This document shows positions 18,371 to 27,706 of a DNA stretch of 64,000 nt, piece by piece. This DNA is from Arthrobacter sp. SDTb3-6 (GTDB taxonomy: Bacteria; Actinomycetota; Actinomycetes; Actinomycetales; Micrococcaceae). Below the pieces are notes generated by a model. It was not told where the DNA came from. It saw only the letters and a program-made list of their open reading frames with translations, and ran no database searches. Position numbers and translations under genes: made by a program. Every line of letters starts with the position of its first letter. Within the stretch, counting starts at the first letter, position 1. Where the stretch lies: the NCBI RefSeq assembly GCF_013376095.1, contig NZ_JAAMFN010000011.1, positions 34,805 to 98,804 of the forward strand. The letters run 5' to 3'.

Positions 18371-19335
18371 GGCAGTTCTCCTTCGTGCGCAGATTGCGCG
18401 TGCGCGGTAGTCTGCTCGAAGGTGGGAACCAGGCCTGTGCCGCCCTTGCCTCCGACGACGAGGGAGGCGGCGGCGGCCCCGTATCTGGCAGCGTCGGGGA
18501 GGCTGTTCCCCAGTACGAGCCGCGCCGTCATCGTGCCGACGAAGGCATCACCGGCTCCGGTCTGGTCCACAACGGCGGGCGCGGGGATTGAGTCGATCCA
18601 GGACGAGCCGGTGTCGGTCTCCAGCTGGATGCCGTCGGCCCCGCAGGTGACGGCCACGTTTGCCGCACCCAGGGAGCGGAGTTTCGCTGCTGCCTCAGCG
18701 GGCGCAGCACACCCGAGAAGTGCCGAGGTTTCGCCCGGAAACGATGGCGTGACCAGGAAGGCGTTCGGGGCGAGTTCTTCCAGCGCGGCGGCGGCATCCT
18801 GGGGGCTGGTGAGCCGGGGACGGAAATTGGGATCGTAGACGAAGCGGCCGGAGACCCGGGCCGCTTTCATTACGGCGGCACGCGAGCTTAGGGAGATGGC
18901 GCAGGCGATTCCTCCGGCCACGACTGCCCCGGCCGTGGAGAATACGGCCGGATCGACGTCGTCCGGGCAGAGTGTGGACCCTACGCTGCCGCTGCGGGCG
19001 TAGGAGAACTCGCGCTGGCCGTCCGGGTCGCAGTGCACCAGGTAGACGCCTTGCTGCCCTGACCGGAATTTGAGCAGCCCGGTCGCTATTCCCAGTTCCG
19101 CAACGCGGCGGGCAATTGCCTGTCCTAGGTCGTCATCAGTGAGTACGGCCAGCAATCCGACGTGAGCGCCGGCCGCGGCGGCGGATGCGGCCACGTTCAG
19201 GGCGTCCCCGGAGATCCCCAGCTGGGCTGGGATGCCGTGGCCAAACGGGACGTCGGTGGCCACTTCGAGGAGTATTTCGCCCATCACGACGACGTCGAAA
19301 TCCTGTGGTGTTGAGGGTTCAGCCAGGGTGTTCAC
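18358..19335 (-). CDS. kdgK: 2-keto-3-deoxygluconate kinase (PfkB family)
   Basis: A 325-residue ribokinase-type sugar kinase that phosphorylates KDG to [15 protein letters not shown] starts the fold, [21 protein letters not shown] is PfkB signature 1, and [13 protein letters not shown] signature 2 with the catalytic Asp. The KDG assignment comes from its place between manD and eda. It starts with GTG 19335, overlapping the manD stop as GTGA. Its 3' end overlaps uxuB and supplies the AAGGAG that serves uxuB. Confidence 0.88.
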   Translation of the reverse strand: MNTLAEPSTPQDFDVVVMGEILLEVATDVPFGHGIPAQLGISGDALNVAASAAAAGAHVGLLAVLTDDDLGQAIARRVAELGIATGLLKFRSGQQGVYLVHCDPDGQREFSYARSGSVGSTLCPDDVDPAVFSTAGAVVAGGIACAISLSSRAAVMKAARVSGRFVYDPNFRPRLTSPQDAAAALEELAPNAFLVTPSFPGETSALLGCAAPAEAAAKLRSLGAANVAVTCGADGIQLETDTGSSWIDSIPAPAVVDQTGAGDAFVGTMTARLVLGNSLPDAARYGAAAASLVVGGKGGTGLVPTFEQTTAHAQSAHEGELPSHA

Positions 19336-20543
19336 CAGTCGTGCACCGTTCCGTCGAGCCGGCGGTTGATGGGCAGGTATTTGGGTTCAAACGGGTACGC
19401 GGCCGCCGCTTCCTCGTTGAATTCCACGCCCAGGCCCGCGGCGTTCCCGGGATGCATGTAGCCGTCGGTGAACGTGTAGCTTGTTTTGAAGAGCTCGCCG
19501 GCGGGGTCGCGGTGGCCCATGTATTCCTGGACGCCGAAGTTGGGGATACTCATATCCACGTGCAGGGCTGCGGCGAATGAGACTGGGGAGAGGTCACCCG
19601 CCCCGTGGGAGCCGGACCGAACGCCATAGAGGTCCGCGAGGGAGAAGATCCGGCGCAGGTGGGTGATGCCGCCGGCATGCGAGACGGAGGTGCGGATGTA
19701 ATCGATCAGGCGTTCGGTGATCAACTGCTGACAATCCCAGATCGAGTTGAACACCTCGCCAACCGCGATCGGGGTAGTGGTGTGCTGCCTGATGAGCCGA
19801 AATGCCGACTGGTCTTCGGCCGGTGTCGGATCCTCGATCCAGAACGGCCGGTAGGGCTCCAGCGAGGCACCCAGCCTTCCGGCTTCAATGGGCGTCAGGC
19901 GGTGGTGCACATCGTGGAGCACGTGCACGCCGTAGCCGAACTCCTCCCGCACATGGGCCATCATTTTCGGCGCGAAGTCCAGGTAGGCCGTCGTCTCCCA
20001 GAGATCTTCCTGCGGGATGTTGCCGCTTGCCGGTTCATAGAGTCTGCCGTCCACCGGGGCAATCCCATAGGTCTTCTCCAGCCCCGGGACCGATGCCTGG
20101 GCCCGGATCGCCTTGTATCCCAAGTCAAGATGGCGTTGAAAATCGATGCTGAGGTCCTCCAGCGTGGAGCCACTGGCGTGCCCATAGACCATCACACCAT
20201 CACGGGCGGCACCACCCAAGAGCTCATAGACCGGCATGCCGGCGGCTTTGCCCTTGATGTCCCACAGCGCGACATCGATCGCGGCGATCGCCGTCATGGT
20301 CACCGGGCCGCGGCGCCAGTACGCTCCCTTGTAGAAGTACTGCCATGTGTCCTCTATCCGGCGGGCATCGCGGCCAATCAGCAGCGGACACAGATGCTCG
20401 GTCAGGTAAGCGGCAACTGCGAGTTCGCGGCCATTGAGGGTGGCGTCGCCGATGCCAGTCAGCCCGTCCTCGGTTTCAATGACAAGCGTGACGTAATTTC
20501 GCCCTGGCGAGGAGACGACTACCCTAGCGTCGGTGATCTTCAC
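19332..20543 (-). CDS. manD: D-mannonate dehydratase (enolase superfamily, ManD)
   Basis: A 403-residue ManD/RspA-type enolase-superfamily enzyme that dehydrates D-mannonate to 2-keto-3-deoxygluconate. [20 protein letters not shown] is the characteristic start, [14 protein letters not shown] and [13 protein letters not shown] form the capping domain, [13 protein letters not shown] and [11 protein letters not shown] carry metal ligands, with further ligands in PIAVGEV. The start is GTG 20543 with AAGGA 7 bp upstream. This type replaces the unrelated UxuA of E. coli. It is the first enzyme gene after the transporter. Confidence 0.92.
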   Translation of the reverse strand: MKITDARVVVSSPGRNYVTLVIETEDGLTGIGDATLNGRELAVAAYLTEHLCPLLIGRDARRIEDTWQYFYKGAYWRRGPVTMTAIAAIDVALWDIKGKAAGMPVYELLGGAARDGVMVYGHASGSTLEDLSIDFQRHLDLGYKAIRAQASVPGLEKTYGIAPVDGRLYEPASGNIPQEDLWETTAYLDFAPKMMAHVREEFGYGVHVLHDVHHRLTPIEAGRLGASLEPYRPFWIEDPTPAEDQSAFRLIRQHTTTPIAVGEVFNSIWDCQQLITERLIDYIRTSVSHAGGITHLRRIFSLADLYGVRSGSHGAGDLSPVSFAAALHVDMSIPNFGVQEYMGHRDPAGELFKTSYTFTDGYMHPGNAAGLGVEFNEEAAAAYPFEPKYLPINRRLDGTVHDW

Positions 20544-20555
20544 TGCGTGGTCCTT

Positions 20556-21938
20556 CTACTTTCGGGAGGTGTGGCTGGAGTTGATGCCGGTCCCAGCCGA
20601 GGTGGCGGGGTGGACGGTCCACTCTGCATATTCCTTGCCTTCGCGCAGGCCGGGGGCCGTTTCGGGCAGCAGGATCAAGCAGACGACACTGACCAGGATC
20701 AGGGCTGAAACGTAGATTGCCACTCCTGTGATGGATCCTCCGCCGGCGATGAGGAGGGCTGTAGCGATGACGGTGAATGGCCCGCTGGCGATCATAGCCC
20801 CGAACTGCCAGACGATAGAGACGCCGGTGTACCGTCCTCGGACGGGGAAGAGCTCCGGGTAGTAGGAGGCTTGGGGGGCATATGTCCCTGCGTGGCCCAG
20901 AGCCAGCCCCGCTACGAGGATCGCGACGATGGGGAGGGTGTCACCGTTGGCGATGGCGGTGAAGGCAGGCCAAATAAGAATGAGGTTGAGGATTGCGGCG
21001 CCGAGGAAGACTTTCTTGCGGCCGATCCGATCCGTGAGGTGGCCCCAGACAGGAAGCATGATGAGTTCGGCAACGATGGCGATGATGATGGCCTCGAGCA
21101 CGAAGGATGAGTCGTTGCCCAGGTTCTTGGAATAGGCGACGAGGAAGACCGTGTAGAACGGGAACACGGCGGCCTCGACGAATTTGGACCCCATGCCCAG
21201 GAACACTTCTCGGCGGTTCTTTGTCAGGATCGTCTTCACGGGAGCCTGCTGGGCGGCGCTGTTTTCCTTGACGGCCTTAAACGTCTCCGATTCGTCAACG
21301 CGCAGCCGGATGTACAGCCCGATAGCGACGACAACGATACTGAGTAGGAACGGTACGCGCCAACCCCACTGCAGGAACTGTTCCTGGGAAAGCTGGGTGG
21401 TCAGAATGGCAAAGAGTGCCGATGGCACCAGGTAGGCGGCAGGTGAGCCCATCTGGACAAAGCTGGAGATGAAGCCCCGGCGGTTCGGAGGTGAGGCCTC
21501 CGCTGTCAACAAGACGGCACCGCCTTGTTCGCCGCCAACCCCAAACCCCTGGATCAGGCGCACAAAAACCAAGATGACCGCCGCCCAGAGCCCGATCGTT
21601 TGGTAGGTCGGCATGAGGCCAATGGCGAAGGTTCCTAGGCCAGTTATGAGGAGGGTGAACACGAGGGCTTTCTTGCGGCCAATTTTGTCGCCGATGTGAC
21701 CCCAGACGATGCCTCCAAGCGGGCGGGCAAAGAACCCCACAGCGTAGGTCGAAAAAGCGGCGAGGGTTCCCAGTAGTGGGTCAATTTCCGGGAAGAAAAT
21801 CTTGTTGAAGACCAAGGCCGAGGCAGTTCCGTAGATGAAGAAATCATAGTACTCGGCCATCGTTCCAATGAAGGAGGCGGCCACAGTTCGGCGCACCATC
21901 TTCATATCATAGGACGGGAGGGTAGTGCTCTTAGCCAT
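20556..21938 (-). CDS. MHS-type MFS transporter, probable hexuronate uptake
   Basis: A 460-residue metabolite:H+ symporter with 12 membrane segments. The opening ASFIGTMAEYYDFFIYGTAS, WGHIGDKIGRKKAL in loop 2-3, IQGFGVGGEQGGAVLLTAEASP and the repeat GHLTDRIGRKKVF in loop 8-9 are typical of the ShiA/ProP/KgtP subfamily. It is the first gene of the mannonate operon (AAAGGAG, then 6 bp to ATG 21938), so uptake of fructuronate, glucuronate or a related acid is likely by context, though family members carry many organic acids. Confidence 0.88.
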   Translation of the reverse strand: MAKSTTLPSYDMKMVRRTVAASFIGTMAEYYDFFIYGTASALVFNKIFFPEIDPLLGTLAAFSTYAVGFFARPLGGIVWGHIGDKIGRKKALVFTLLITGLGTFAIGLMPTYQTIGLWAAVILVFVRLIQGFGVGGEQGGAVLLTAEASPPNRRGFISSFVQMGSPAAYLVPSALFAILTTQLSQEQFLQWGWRVPFLLSIVVVAIGLYIRLRVDESETFKAVKENSAAQQAPVKTILTKNRREVFLGMGSKFVEAAVFPFYTVFLVAYSKNLGNDSSFVLEAIIIAIVAELIMLPVWGHLTDRIGRKKVFLGAAILNLILIWPAFTAIANGDTLPIVAILVAGLALGHAGTYAPQASYYPELFPVRGRYTGVSIVWQFGAMIASGPFTVIATALLIAGGGSITGVAIYVSALILVSVVCLILLPETAPGLREGKEYAEWTVHPATSAGTGINSSHTSRK

Positions 21939-22050
21939 CAGTTGCTCCTTTGCAGGCGATGAATCAGGGAAGATGAAAAGTTCGGCAATCTGGGTCTGCG
22001 CTTGCCGTATGAATGCCCTTGCAGAGCGGCAGTCAGCGGCGTGTAATGAC

Positions 22051-22106
22051 TACCATACAAGCACTACCATTCTAGTTTGTCAATGGTGGGTACACTGTTA
22101 GTATGG
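22051..22106. promoter_or_regulatory. Candidate GntR operators between mannonate operon and its regulator
   Basis: The 164-bp divergent region has nested dyads: ACCATT (22066-22071) against AATGGT (22082-22087), and CCATAC (22053-22058) against GTATGG (22101-22106), the latter covering the regulator's ATG. A possible -10, TACACT, is at 22091-22096, 6 bp before the ATG. FCD-type GntR repressors bind short dyads of this kind, so autoregulation is plausible. Confidence 0.45.
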
Positions 22107-22834
22107 CAACCAAAAATCCTTCAACGCCAGCCGCTACCCGGCTTTCAGTGCGTGACCAGACGCTGGAAACCCTGCGCCGACGCATCATTTCGCTCGAGCT
22201 GGCACCCGGCGAGCCGTTGTCTGAAAACGAACTGGCCCAGGAGCTCGGAGTCAGCCGGACACCGGTGAGGGAAAGCCTGATTCTGCTCCGCGAGGAAGGC
22301 CTCGTCCACGTCTTTCCCCAGATCGGTTCCTTCGTCTCACTCGTGGATCTGGGCAGGGTCTTTGAAGCCCAGTTCATCCGGGAAGCCATCGAATGCGCAT
22401 CGCTGGCGGACGCGGCACCCGATGCCGCCGGCATCGCCGGGCTGCGGCAGATACTCAAGAATCAATGGGATGCCGAGTCCGCCGGCAACATCGAGGAATT
22501 CTTCCGCCTGGATGAGGACTTCCACCATGAGCTGCTTCGCCTGGCCGAACATGAAACCGCTTGGAACACCGTGAACTCAGCCAAGGCCCACCTGGACCGC
22601 GCGCGGCGCCTAAGCCTCATAGACACCAGGCCCGTGTTAACGCTGATTGAACAACATACGGCAATTGTGGACGCGCTGGAGGCCAATGATCCTCAAGGCG
22701 CCGACATTTCCCTGCGAATCCACCTCCGAGACGTTTTCGAAGATATCAAGCGCATCCAAGCGACCAGTCCCGGTCTCTTCTCTGACGGAACCGTGCCTCG
22801 ACCAACCCGCCGGACCATTGCCAGACTAACCTGA
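22103..22834 (+). CDS. GntR-family regulator with FCD domain
   Basis: A 243-residue repressor with an N-terminal winged helix (residues 15-80: LRRRIISLELAPGEPLSENE, LAQELGVSRTPVRESLILLR) and an all-helical FCD ligand-binding domain (about 90-225) with the metal-binding pattern DEDFHHELLRLA...H...H. Divergence from the mannonate operon makes it the probable local regulator, in the style of UxuR/ExuR, responding to a hexuronate or aldonate. There is no ribosome-binding site in front of ATG 22103 and a candidate -10 sits 6 bp upstream, so the mRNA may be leaderless. Confidence 0.9.
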   Translation: MATKNPSTPAATRLSVRDQTLETLRRRIISLELAPGEPLSENELAQELGVSRTPVRESLILLREEGLVHVFPQIGSFVSLVDLGRVFEAQFIREAIECASLADAAPDAAGIAGLRQILKNQWDAESAGNIEEFFRLDEDFHHELLRLAEHETAWNTVNSAKAHLDRARRLSLIDTRPVLTLIEQHTAIVDALEANDPQGADISLRIHLRDVFEDIKRIQATSPGLFSDGTVPRPTRRTIARLT

Positions 22835-23578
22835 GCAGAGACCAACCGGACGTGATCGAGGACTGCCGCTCCGGCCGCTTCGAGTTGCAACCATCCGCGT
22901 CTGAAATGCGACACCCCAGGTGACAGCCGCCGCCACAGGGCCGGGAACACATCACCCCCACCGTCCAAACACCCACGCAGCCGGTGGCTGGTTCATAGTC
23001 CCGTACGAGCGGCACACCAAGAGCGGAAACGTAACGCTGATCGGAGTGGTTCGCGGACAGCGCGGCCCCCGACGTGCTCGCCGATGGACTGTATGCGGCC
23101 CAGCTGTTGGGCGACCGCGTGGCCCCGAACGCAGAAACCCCAGAAACATCCAGCAGGGGAAAGACCGTTCGCTAGCTGAGTCCACGGCGTTCGGCCATCA
23201 GGTCGTCAAGCAGGTAGTCAATGCGATGGCTAAGTGTCCCAACTTGTTGGTTCAGGAGTCAACTCCACCGAAATCGAAGGGCTGCAACCCGCCATCCAAT
23301 GACCGGCAACACGAACAAGAAATCCATTGCCGCATGAAGACCTCATGCGGCACTCCCCTTACGTCACCACCACCGTCTTCCATTCCACATTTCATGTACC
23401 CACCACTGCCGCCCAGTCACCATCTGTAAGCCAGCCCTCACAGCAGATTCATCCCAATCCGCCATGCCGCTGCCGCAACCAAAAAAGCCTTCACACGTCT
23501 GGCATCCAAGGCCCTGCCCGCGGCGGGAATTGTCGCGGGCAGTCATGGAGTTTCCGGCCCCAAACACCATGAGTATGC
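22835..23578. other. 744-bp gap upstream of the mobilisation genes
   Basis: No intact gene. A plus-strand stretch at about 23034-23176 (WFADSAAPDVLADGLYAAQL, then LGDRVAP..., stop at 23174) looks like the tail of a broken gene of unknown family. The rest is low-complexity by eye. The region precedes the relaxase operon and would be a natural place for an origin of transfer, but I found no convincing nic-site repeat. Confidence 0.4.
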
Positions 23579-24136
23579 ATGTCTACGCAGAAGTGTCGGG
23601 AATGCCTGGCCGCCTTTGAATCGGGCAGGCCAACCCAGTTGTACTGTTCGCCGTCGTGCTCCAGGGCCAGCCGCGACCGGCGGCGGGCCGAGAAGCGCCG
23701 CGCCACCAGCCGTGCAACACGGCAAACCCTGGTCGCCGTCGAACGCGCCAATGCCCAGGAAAGGCTCCTGCAGGCAGAAACCGACTACCAGCGCCGGCTC
23801 CGGCGAGAAACGACGTCGGCGGAGGACAGGTTCCACCACGCCGTCCTGGAACGCGACAAGACCATCGACCAGCAGCTCACCCAGCTGCGGCACCTTGCCG
23901 CGGTCAATCTGGACCTCTGCGGGGAACTGGCCGAGGCGAAGGCACAAACCACCGAGCTGCGCCTGGAAATCGCCCGGGTCCTCCACAGCCAGCGGGGCGA
24001 CGCGCAGGACCTCATGCGGCTCGCGGCACGCCTGCTGCAGCTCTCGGACCACCTCGGCATCCCCCTCGACCGGCCCACCGCGGAAATCTACCGCCGCCGC
24101 GGCTGGCCCACCAGCATGCCGGCGCGTGCGCGATGA
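23579..24136 (+). CDS. Zinc-finger/coiled-coil protein coupled to relaxase
   Basis: A 185-residue protein with an N-terminal metal-binding knuckle C6-x2-C9-x13-C23-x3-C27, a basic stretch (RRRAEKRRATSRATR), then a long coiled coil (about residues 50-145) with heptad Leu/Ala. No family name known to me. ATG 23579 begins it and its stop overlaps the MobF start as ATGA, so it is co-translated with the relaxase. A small DNA-binding dimer made with a relaxase suggests an accessory factor that helps load the relaxase at oriT; this is inference. Confidence 0.75.
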   Translation: MSTQKCRECLAAFESGRPTQLYCSPSCSRASRDRRRAEKRRATSRATRQTLVAVERANAQERLLQAETDYQRRLRRETTSAEDRFHHAVLERDKTIDQQLTQLRHLAAVNLDLCGELAEAKAQTTELRLEIARVLHSQRGDAQDLMRLAARLLQLSDHLGIPLDRPTAEIYRRRGWPTSMPARAR

Positions 24137-27100
24137 CCGTCTCCATCGCCCGCCTCACCGCGCACGCAGGCGTGAAGTATTTGTTGAAGACCACCATGCG
24201 CGACGACGTCCCCCTCACCCCGGGCGACGCCACCGGCTACTACATGAAGGCCGGCACTCCCCCGGGCCGCTGGCTCGGGAAGGGGCTCGACGGCATCAGC
24301 CGCCATCCCCTGGACCAGGTGACCAACGCCGACGCCACCTCCATCTTCAGTAACGCCGAGCACCCGGACACCCACCAGCCACTCGGCCGCCCCCACGGCC
24401 AAACCACCGTCGCCCACCGCAACGGCGAGGAAACCAAGCGCGCCGCCGTCGCCGGCTTCGACCTGACCTTCAGCGTCCCCAAATCCGTATCCGTGCTCTG
24501 GGCCCTCGCCCCCAAGAACATCCAAAAGCTCATCCTCGAATCCCACCACGAAGCCGTCAACGAAGTCCTTGCCTGGCTCGAAACCCAAGCCATCCACACA
24601 CGAACCGGCCGCGGCGGTGCCGCCCACGTCGGGGCCAAGGGCGCAGTCGCCGCAGCCTTCGACCATTGGGAATCCCGCGCCCGCGACCCCCAACTCCACA
24701 CACACGTGGTCATCGCCAACCGGGTCCAGCGCGCCACGGACGGCGCCTGGTCCAGCCTGGATTCACGCACCCTCTACAAGGCCACCATCTCCGCCAGCGT
24801 GCACTACAACGGCCTGCTCTTCGACCGCCTCCAGGAACGCCTCGGCGCAGTCCCCGGCTTCCGCCCACCCGCCATCCGCGAACGCAACCCGCGCCACGAG
24901 CTGGTCGGCGTCGACGACCAGCTGATTCAGGAATTCTCCAGCCGCTCCCACCTCATCAACGCGGAAACGGACCGGCTCATCCAGGCCTGGGAGAAAACCC
25001 ACGGCAGCCGGCCGTCCAGGACCACCGTGACCAAGTTCCGCCAGCAGGCCACACTGTCCACCCGCCAGGCCAAGGACAAGGACCCCACACCCCTCAGCGA
25101 CCTTGCCGCAGGGTGGCGGGTCCGCGCCCAACAGCTTGGCTTCGAAGCGGCCACCGTGATTCGCCAGACCATCAACCGCTCCCACGAACGCCCCGTTACC
25201 GCCGCCGACCTCACCGGGCCATGGGTCGCCGCCGCAGCTGCCGCCGCACGCGAGGAGGTGGCAGGGCGCCGCGCCACCTGGAACCGGTGGAACTTGCTGG
25301 CCGAGGCGGAACGGGTCTGCGCCGACATCCGCTGTGCCACCGCAGCCGACCGCCGCACCTGGATCGATTCGGTCGCTACCGCGGCCGAGTCCCAATGCGT
25401 CGCGCTCAACCCCTACCGCTACACGGTCCCCGTGGACGCCGGCAGCGACGTCGCCTTCGCCGGCCACTCCGTCTTCGAATTCCCCGGCGCCCGCCTCTAC
25501 ACCGACGCCGGCATCCTCGCCAATGAGCAGCTGGTCATGAACACCAGGAACGACGACGGCGGCCCCGCCATCGCGCCCCACCTCGCCGACACGTTCCTCA
25601 CCCATGCGGGGCAGGCCCCGGACCGGACGGAGCTGGCGCCGGACCAACTCGCCGCCGTTCACGAGGTGCTGTCCAGCGGCAGGTACCTCGACGCCGTCGT
25701 CGGCCCGGCAGGCTCGGGCAAGACGACCACCATGGCTGCCATCCGCGACGGTTGGGAACAGGCCTATGGTGCGGGAAGCGTCGTCGGACTTGCCCCGGCA
25801 GCAGCAAGCGCTGACGTGCTGGGCCGGAAGCTGGGGCTGGTGGCTGAGAATGTGTCCAAGTGGCTGTATGAGTCTGTCGGGCAGGGCGCTGCGGGGCGTG
25901 CGGAGCGGTTCCGCGACCTTGAAGCGTCCCGTCCGGGGACATTTTGGCAGCGGCTGCGACGGTCGCAGCGGATGGCCGACTTGGCGCTGCGACAGGAGCA
26001 GTGGAGTTTTAGGCTCAATCAGCTAGTAATTGTGGACGAGGCGTCAATGGTTTCCACGGCGCAACTGGCGGCCCTGGTGCACCAGGCTCGGGATGCCGGG
26101 GCCAAGATCGTGATGGTTGGCGATCCTGCCCAGTTGGACGCGATCGATGCTGGCGGGATCCTAGGTTGGCTGGACCGGCAGGGCAAGGCGATCGAGCTTA
26201 CGAGTGTGCGGCGATTCCTCCGCGAGTGGGAGGGGCCGGCGTCGCTGCTGTTGCGGGCGGGCGACTTCACGGCGGTGCAGCAGTATGAGGCGCATGGACG
26301 CCTCCGCCACGGCGACTATACGGAGATGATTGACCAAGCGTACGGGCGGTGGATCGAGGACATCCATGCCGGCCGCGCGTCCATTCTGATTGCACCGGAC
26401 AACGACACCGTCACGGTCCTCAACGAGCGTGCCCATGCGGAGCTGGTGGACCGGGGCCTGGTCGACGCCCGGCGGGCGGTGCGCCTGAGTGACGGGCTCA
26501 GCGCCGGCTGCGGGGATACGGTGATCGCCCGCAAGAACGACCGGCGGCTTACCGACGATTCCGGGGACTTCATCCGCAACGGCACCCTGATCAAACTCAC
26601 CGATAGGCCGGGCCATGACGGGTCAATCACTGGCACGCGCCTTGACACGGGCGAGCGCATCAAGCTTACGAGTGAGTACCTCGCCGAGTCCGTGGAATTG
26701 GGGTATGCGACGACGGCGCACCGCTCCCAGGGAATCACCGTCGACACCAGCCACACCCTCCTCACGCAAGGGTGCCTCACCAGGGAGCTCTTCTATGTAG
26801 GCATGACCCGTGGCAGGGAAGCCAACACTGCGTACATCTGCGAAACCGATCCCGCCCCCGACGAGGAACTGCACGAAATCGATACAACCACGTGGCTGGA
26901 AATCATCGGCGAAGTCCTTGCCGCCCAAGGTGCCGAGCGGACAGCGCACGAAGTGGGAGATGAGGAAAGGGAGAGCGCCAACTCCCTTCATCAGCTTGCC
27001 GCCGAGTACGACTACCTCGCCCAGATCGCCGCAGCCGAGAACCTGCGTTCCGCCGTCGAACGCCTGCAGCCAGGTTTGGCGGCAGAACTTGAGGGCTCGC

Positions 27101-27684
27101 CGTCATGGGGTGCAAGTGTCGCCGCCTGGCGACGCGCCACTGCAGCCGAGCCCCGCGTGGCAACCGCCACGCTGGAACAAGCCATCCGGCGCCCCGGAGA
27201 CGCGAAGGACCTGATGGCCGTCATCCACGCCCGCCTCCGACCAACCGGTGGGAACAACTCCCCCGGCATCGACGGATGGCTTTGTGAGACTGTCCCCGGC
27301 GAGCGCGCCGACCTGGTGGCCATGATCGAGCAAGTACGTGAGCTTGCAAACCGCAGGATCCAACAGCTGAGGTTGACGGCACTCTCTGGCACAGAACCTT
27401 GGGTCCAGCAAGTGACAGCGACACTCCCGGAATCCACTCCCACCGCGGAGCGCAATCACTTGGTGGAGAGCATCGCCGTCTACAGGGACCGCTGGCTGAT
27501 CGGCGATGCCCAAGACCCATTGGGCCCTCCCCCGGCCGACTACGAATGGGACCGCGGCCGGGACCGCCAGAAACTCGAAGCCCAAATCACGCTGCTCCAG
27601 AACGGCACCCCGGATGGGGACGGTCCGACAACCCCAACAGTTTCAATTGAAACCGGCCTTACCAATGTCGGATGGGAAATTTAG
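24133..27684 (+). CDS. MobF-family conjugative relaxase-helicase
   Basis: A 1183-residue TrwC/TraI-type protein that nicks oriT and unwinds the transferred strand. The relaxase domain (about 1-330) shows YLLKTTMRDD and GYYMKAGTPPGRWLG with candidate nucleophile tyrosines, AGFDLTFSVPKSVSVLWAL, and the metal-binding His cluster LHTHVVIANRV. The helicase part (about 480-950) has Walker A VGPAGSGKTTTM, Walker B QLVIVDEASMVST, MVGDPAQLDAI, and ATTAHRSQGITVD. I use ATG 24133, coupled (ATGA) to the zinc-finger gene; longer upstream frames only overlap that gene. Codon use changes inside the helicase domain (see findings). Confidence 0.92.
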   Translation: MTVSIARLTAHAGVKYLLKTTMRDDVPLTPGDATGYYMKAGTPPGRWLGKGLDGISRHPLDQVTNADATSIFSNAEHPDTHQPLGRPHGQTTVAHRNGEETKRAAVAGFDLTFSVPKSVSVLWALAPKNIQKLILESHHEAVNEVLAWLETQAIHTRTGRGGAAHVGAKGAVAAAFDHWESRARDPQLHTHVVIANRVQRATDGAWSSLDSRTLYKATISASVHYNGLLFDRLQERLGAVPGFRPPAIRERNPRHELVGVDDQLIQEFSSRSHLINAETDRLIQAWEKTHGSRPSRTTVTKFRQQATLSTRQAKDKDPTPLSDLAAGWRVRAQQLGFEAATVIRQTINRSHERPVTAADLTGPWVAAAAAAAREEVAGRRATWNRWNLLAEAERVCADIRCATAADRRTWIDSVATAAESQCVALNPYRYTVPVDAGSDVAFAGHSVFEFPGARLYTDAGILANEQLVMNTRNDDGGPAIAPHLADTFLTHAGQAPDRTELAPDQLAAVHEVLSSGRYLDAVVGPAGSGKTTTMAAIRDGWEQAYGAGSVVGLAPAAASADVLGRKLGLVAENVSKWLYESVGQGAAGRAERFRDLEASRPGTFWQRLRRSQRMADLALRQEQWSFRLNQLVIVDEASMVSTAQLAALVHQARDAGAKIVMVGDPAQLDAIDAGGILGWLDRQGKAIELTSVRRFLREWEGPASLLLRAGDFTAVQQYEAHGRLRHGDYTEMIDQAYGRWIEDIHAGRASILIAPDNDTVTVLNERAHAELVDRGLVDARRAVRLSDGLSAGCGDTVIARKNDRRLTDDSGDFIRNGTLIKLTDRPGHDGSITGTRLDTGERIKLTSEYLAESVELGYATTAHRSQGITVDTSHTLLTQGCLTRELFYVGMTRGREANTAYICETDPAPDEELHEIDTTTWLEIIGEVLAAQGAERTAHEVGDEERESANSLHQLAAEYDYLAQIAAAENLRSAVERLQPGLAAELEGSPSWGASVAAWRRATAAEPRVATATLEQAIRRPGDAKDLMAVIHARLRPTGGNNSPGIDGWLCETVPGERADLVAMIEQVRELANRRIQQLRLTALSGTEPWVQQVTATLPESTPTAERNHLVESIAVYRDRWLIGDAQDPLGPPPADYEWDRGRDRQKLEAQITLLQNGTPDGDGPTTPTVSIETGLTNVGWEI

Positions 27685-27706
27685 AATGAAGGCGGAGGGA
27701 AAGCCC

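Noticed and set aside
22920..23429. A 169-codon plus-strand open frame in the gap before the mobilisation genes
   Set aside because: Low-complexity, Pro/Arg/His-rich composition, no ribosome-binding site and no family-like motif; the neighbouring frame looks equally plausible for a short piece.
22835..23578. Origin of transfer
   Set aside because: Position upstream of the relaxase is right, but no clear inverted repeat with adjacent nic-like site was found.
23656..24132. Upstream extension of the MobF reading frame
   Set aside because: The extension is Pro/Arg-rich and overlaps the coupled zinc-finger gene; ATG 24133 starts with the expected MobF sequence and the ATGA overlap.
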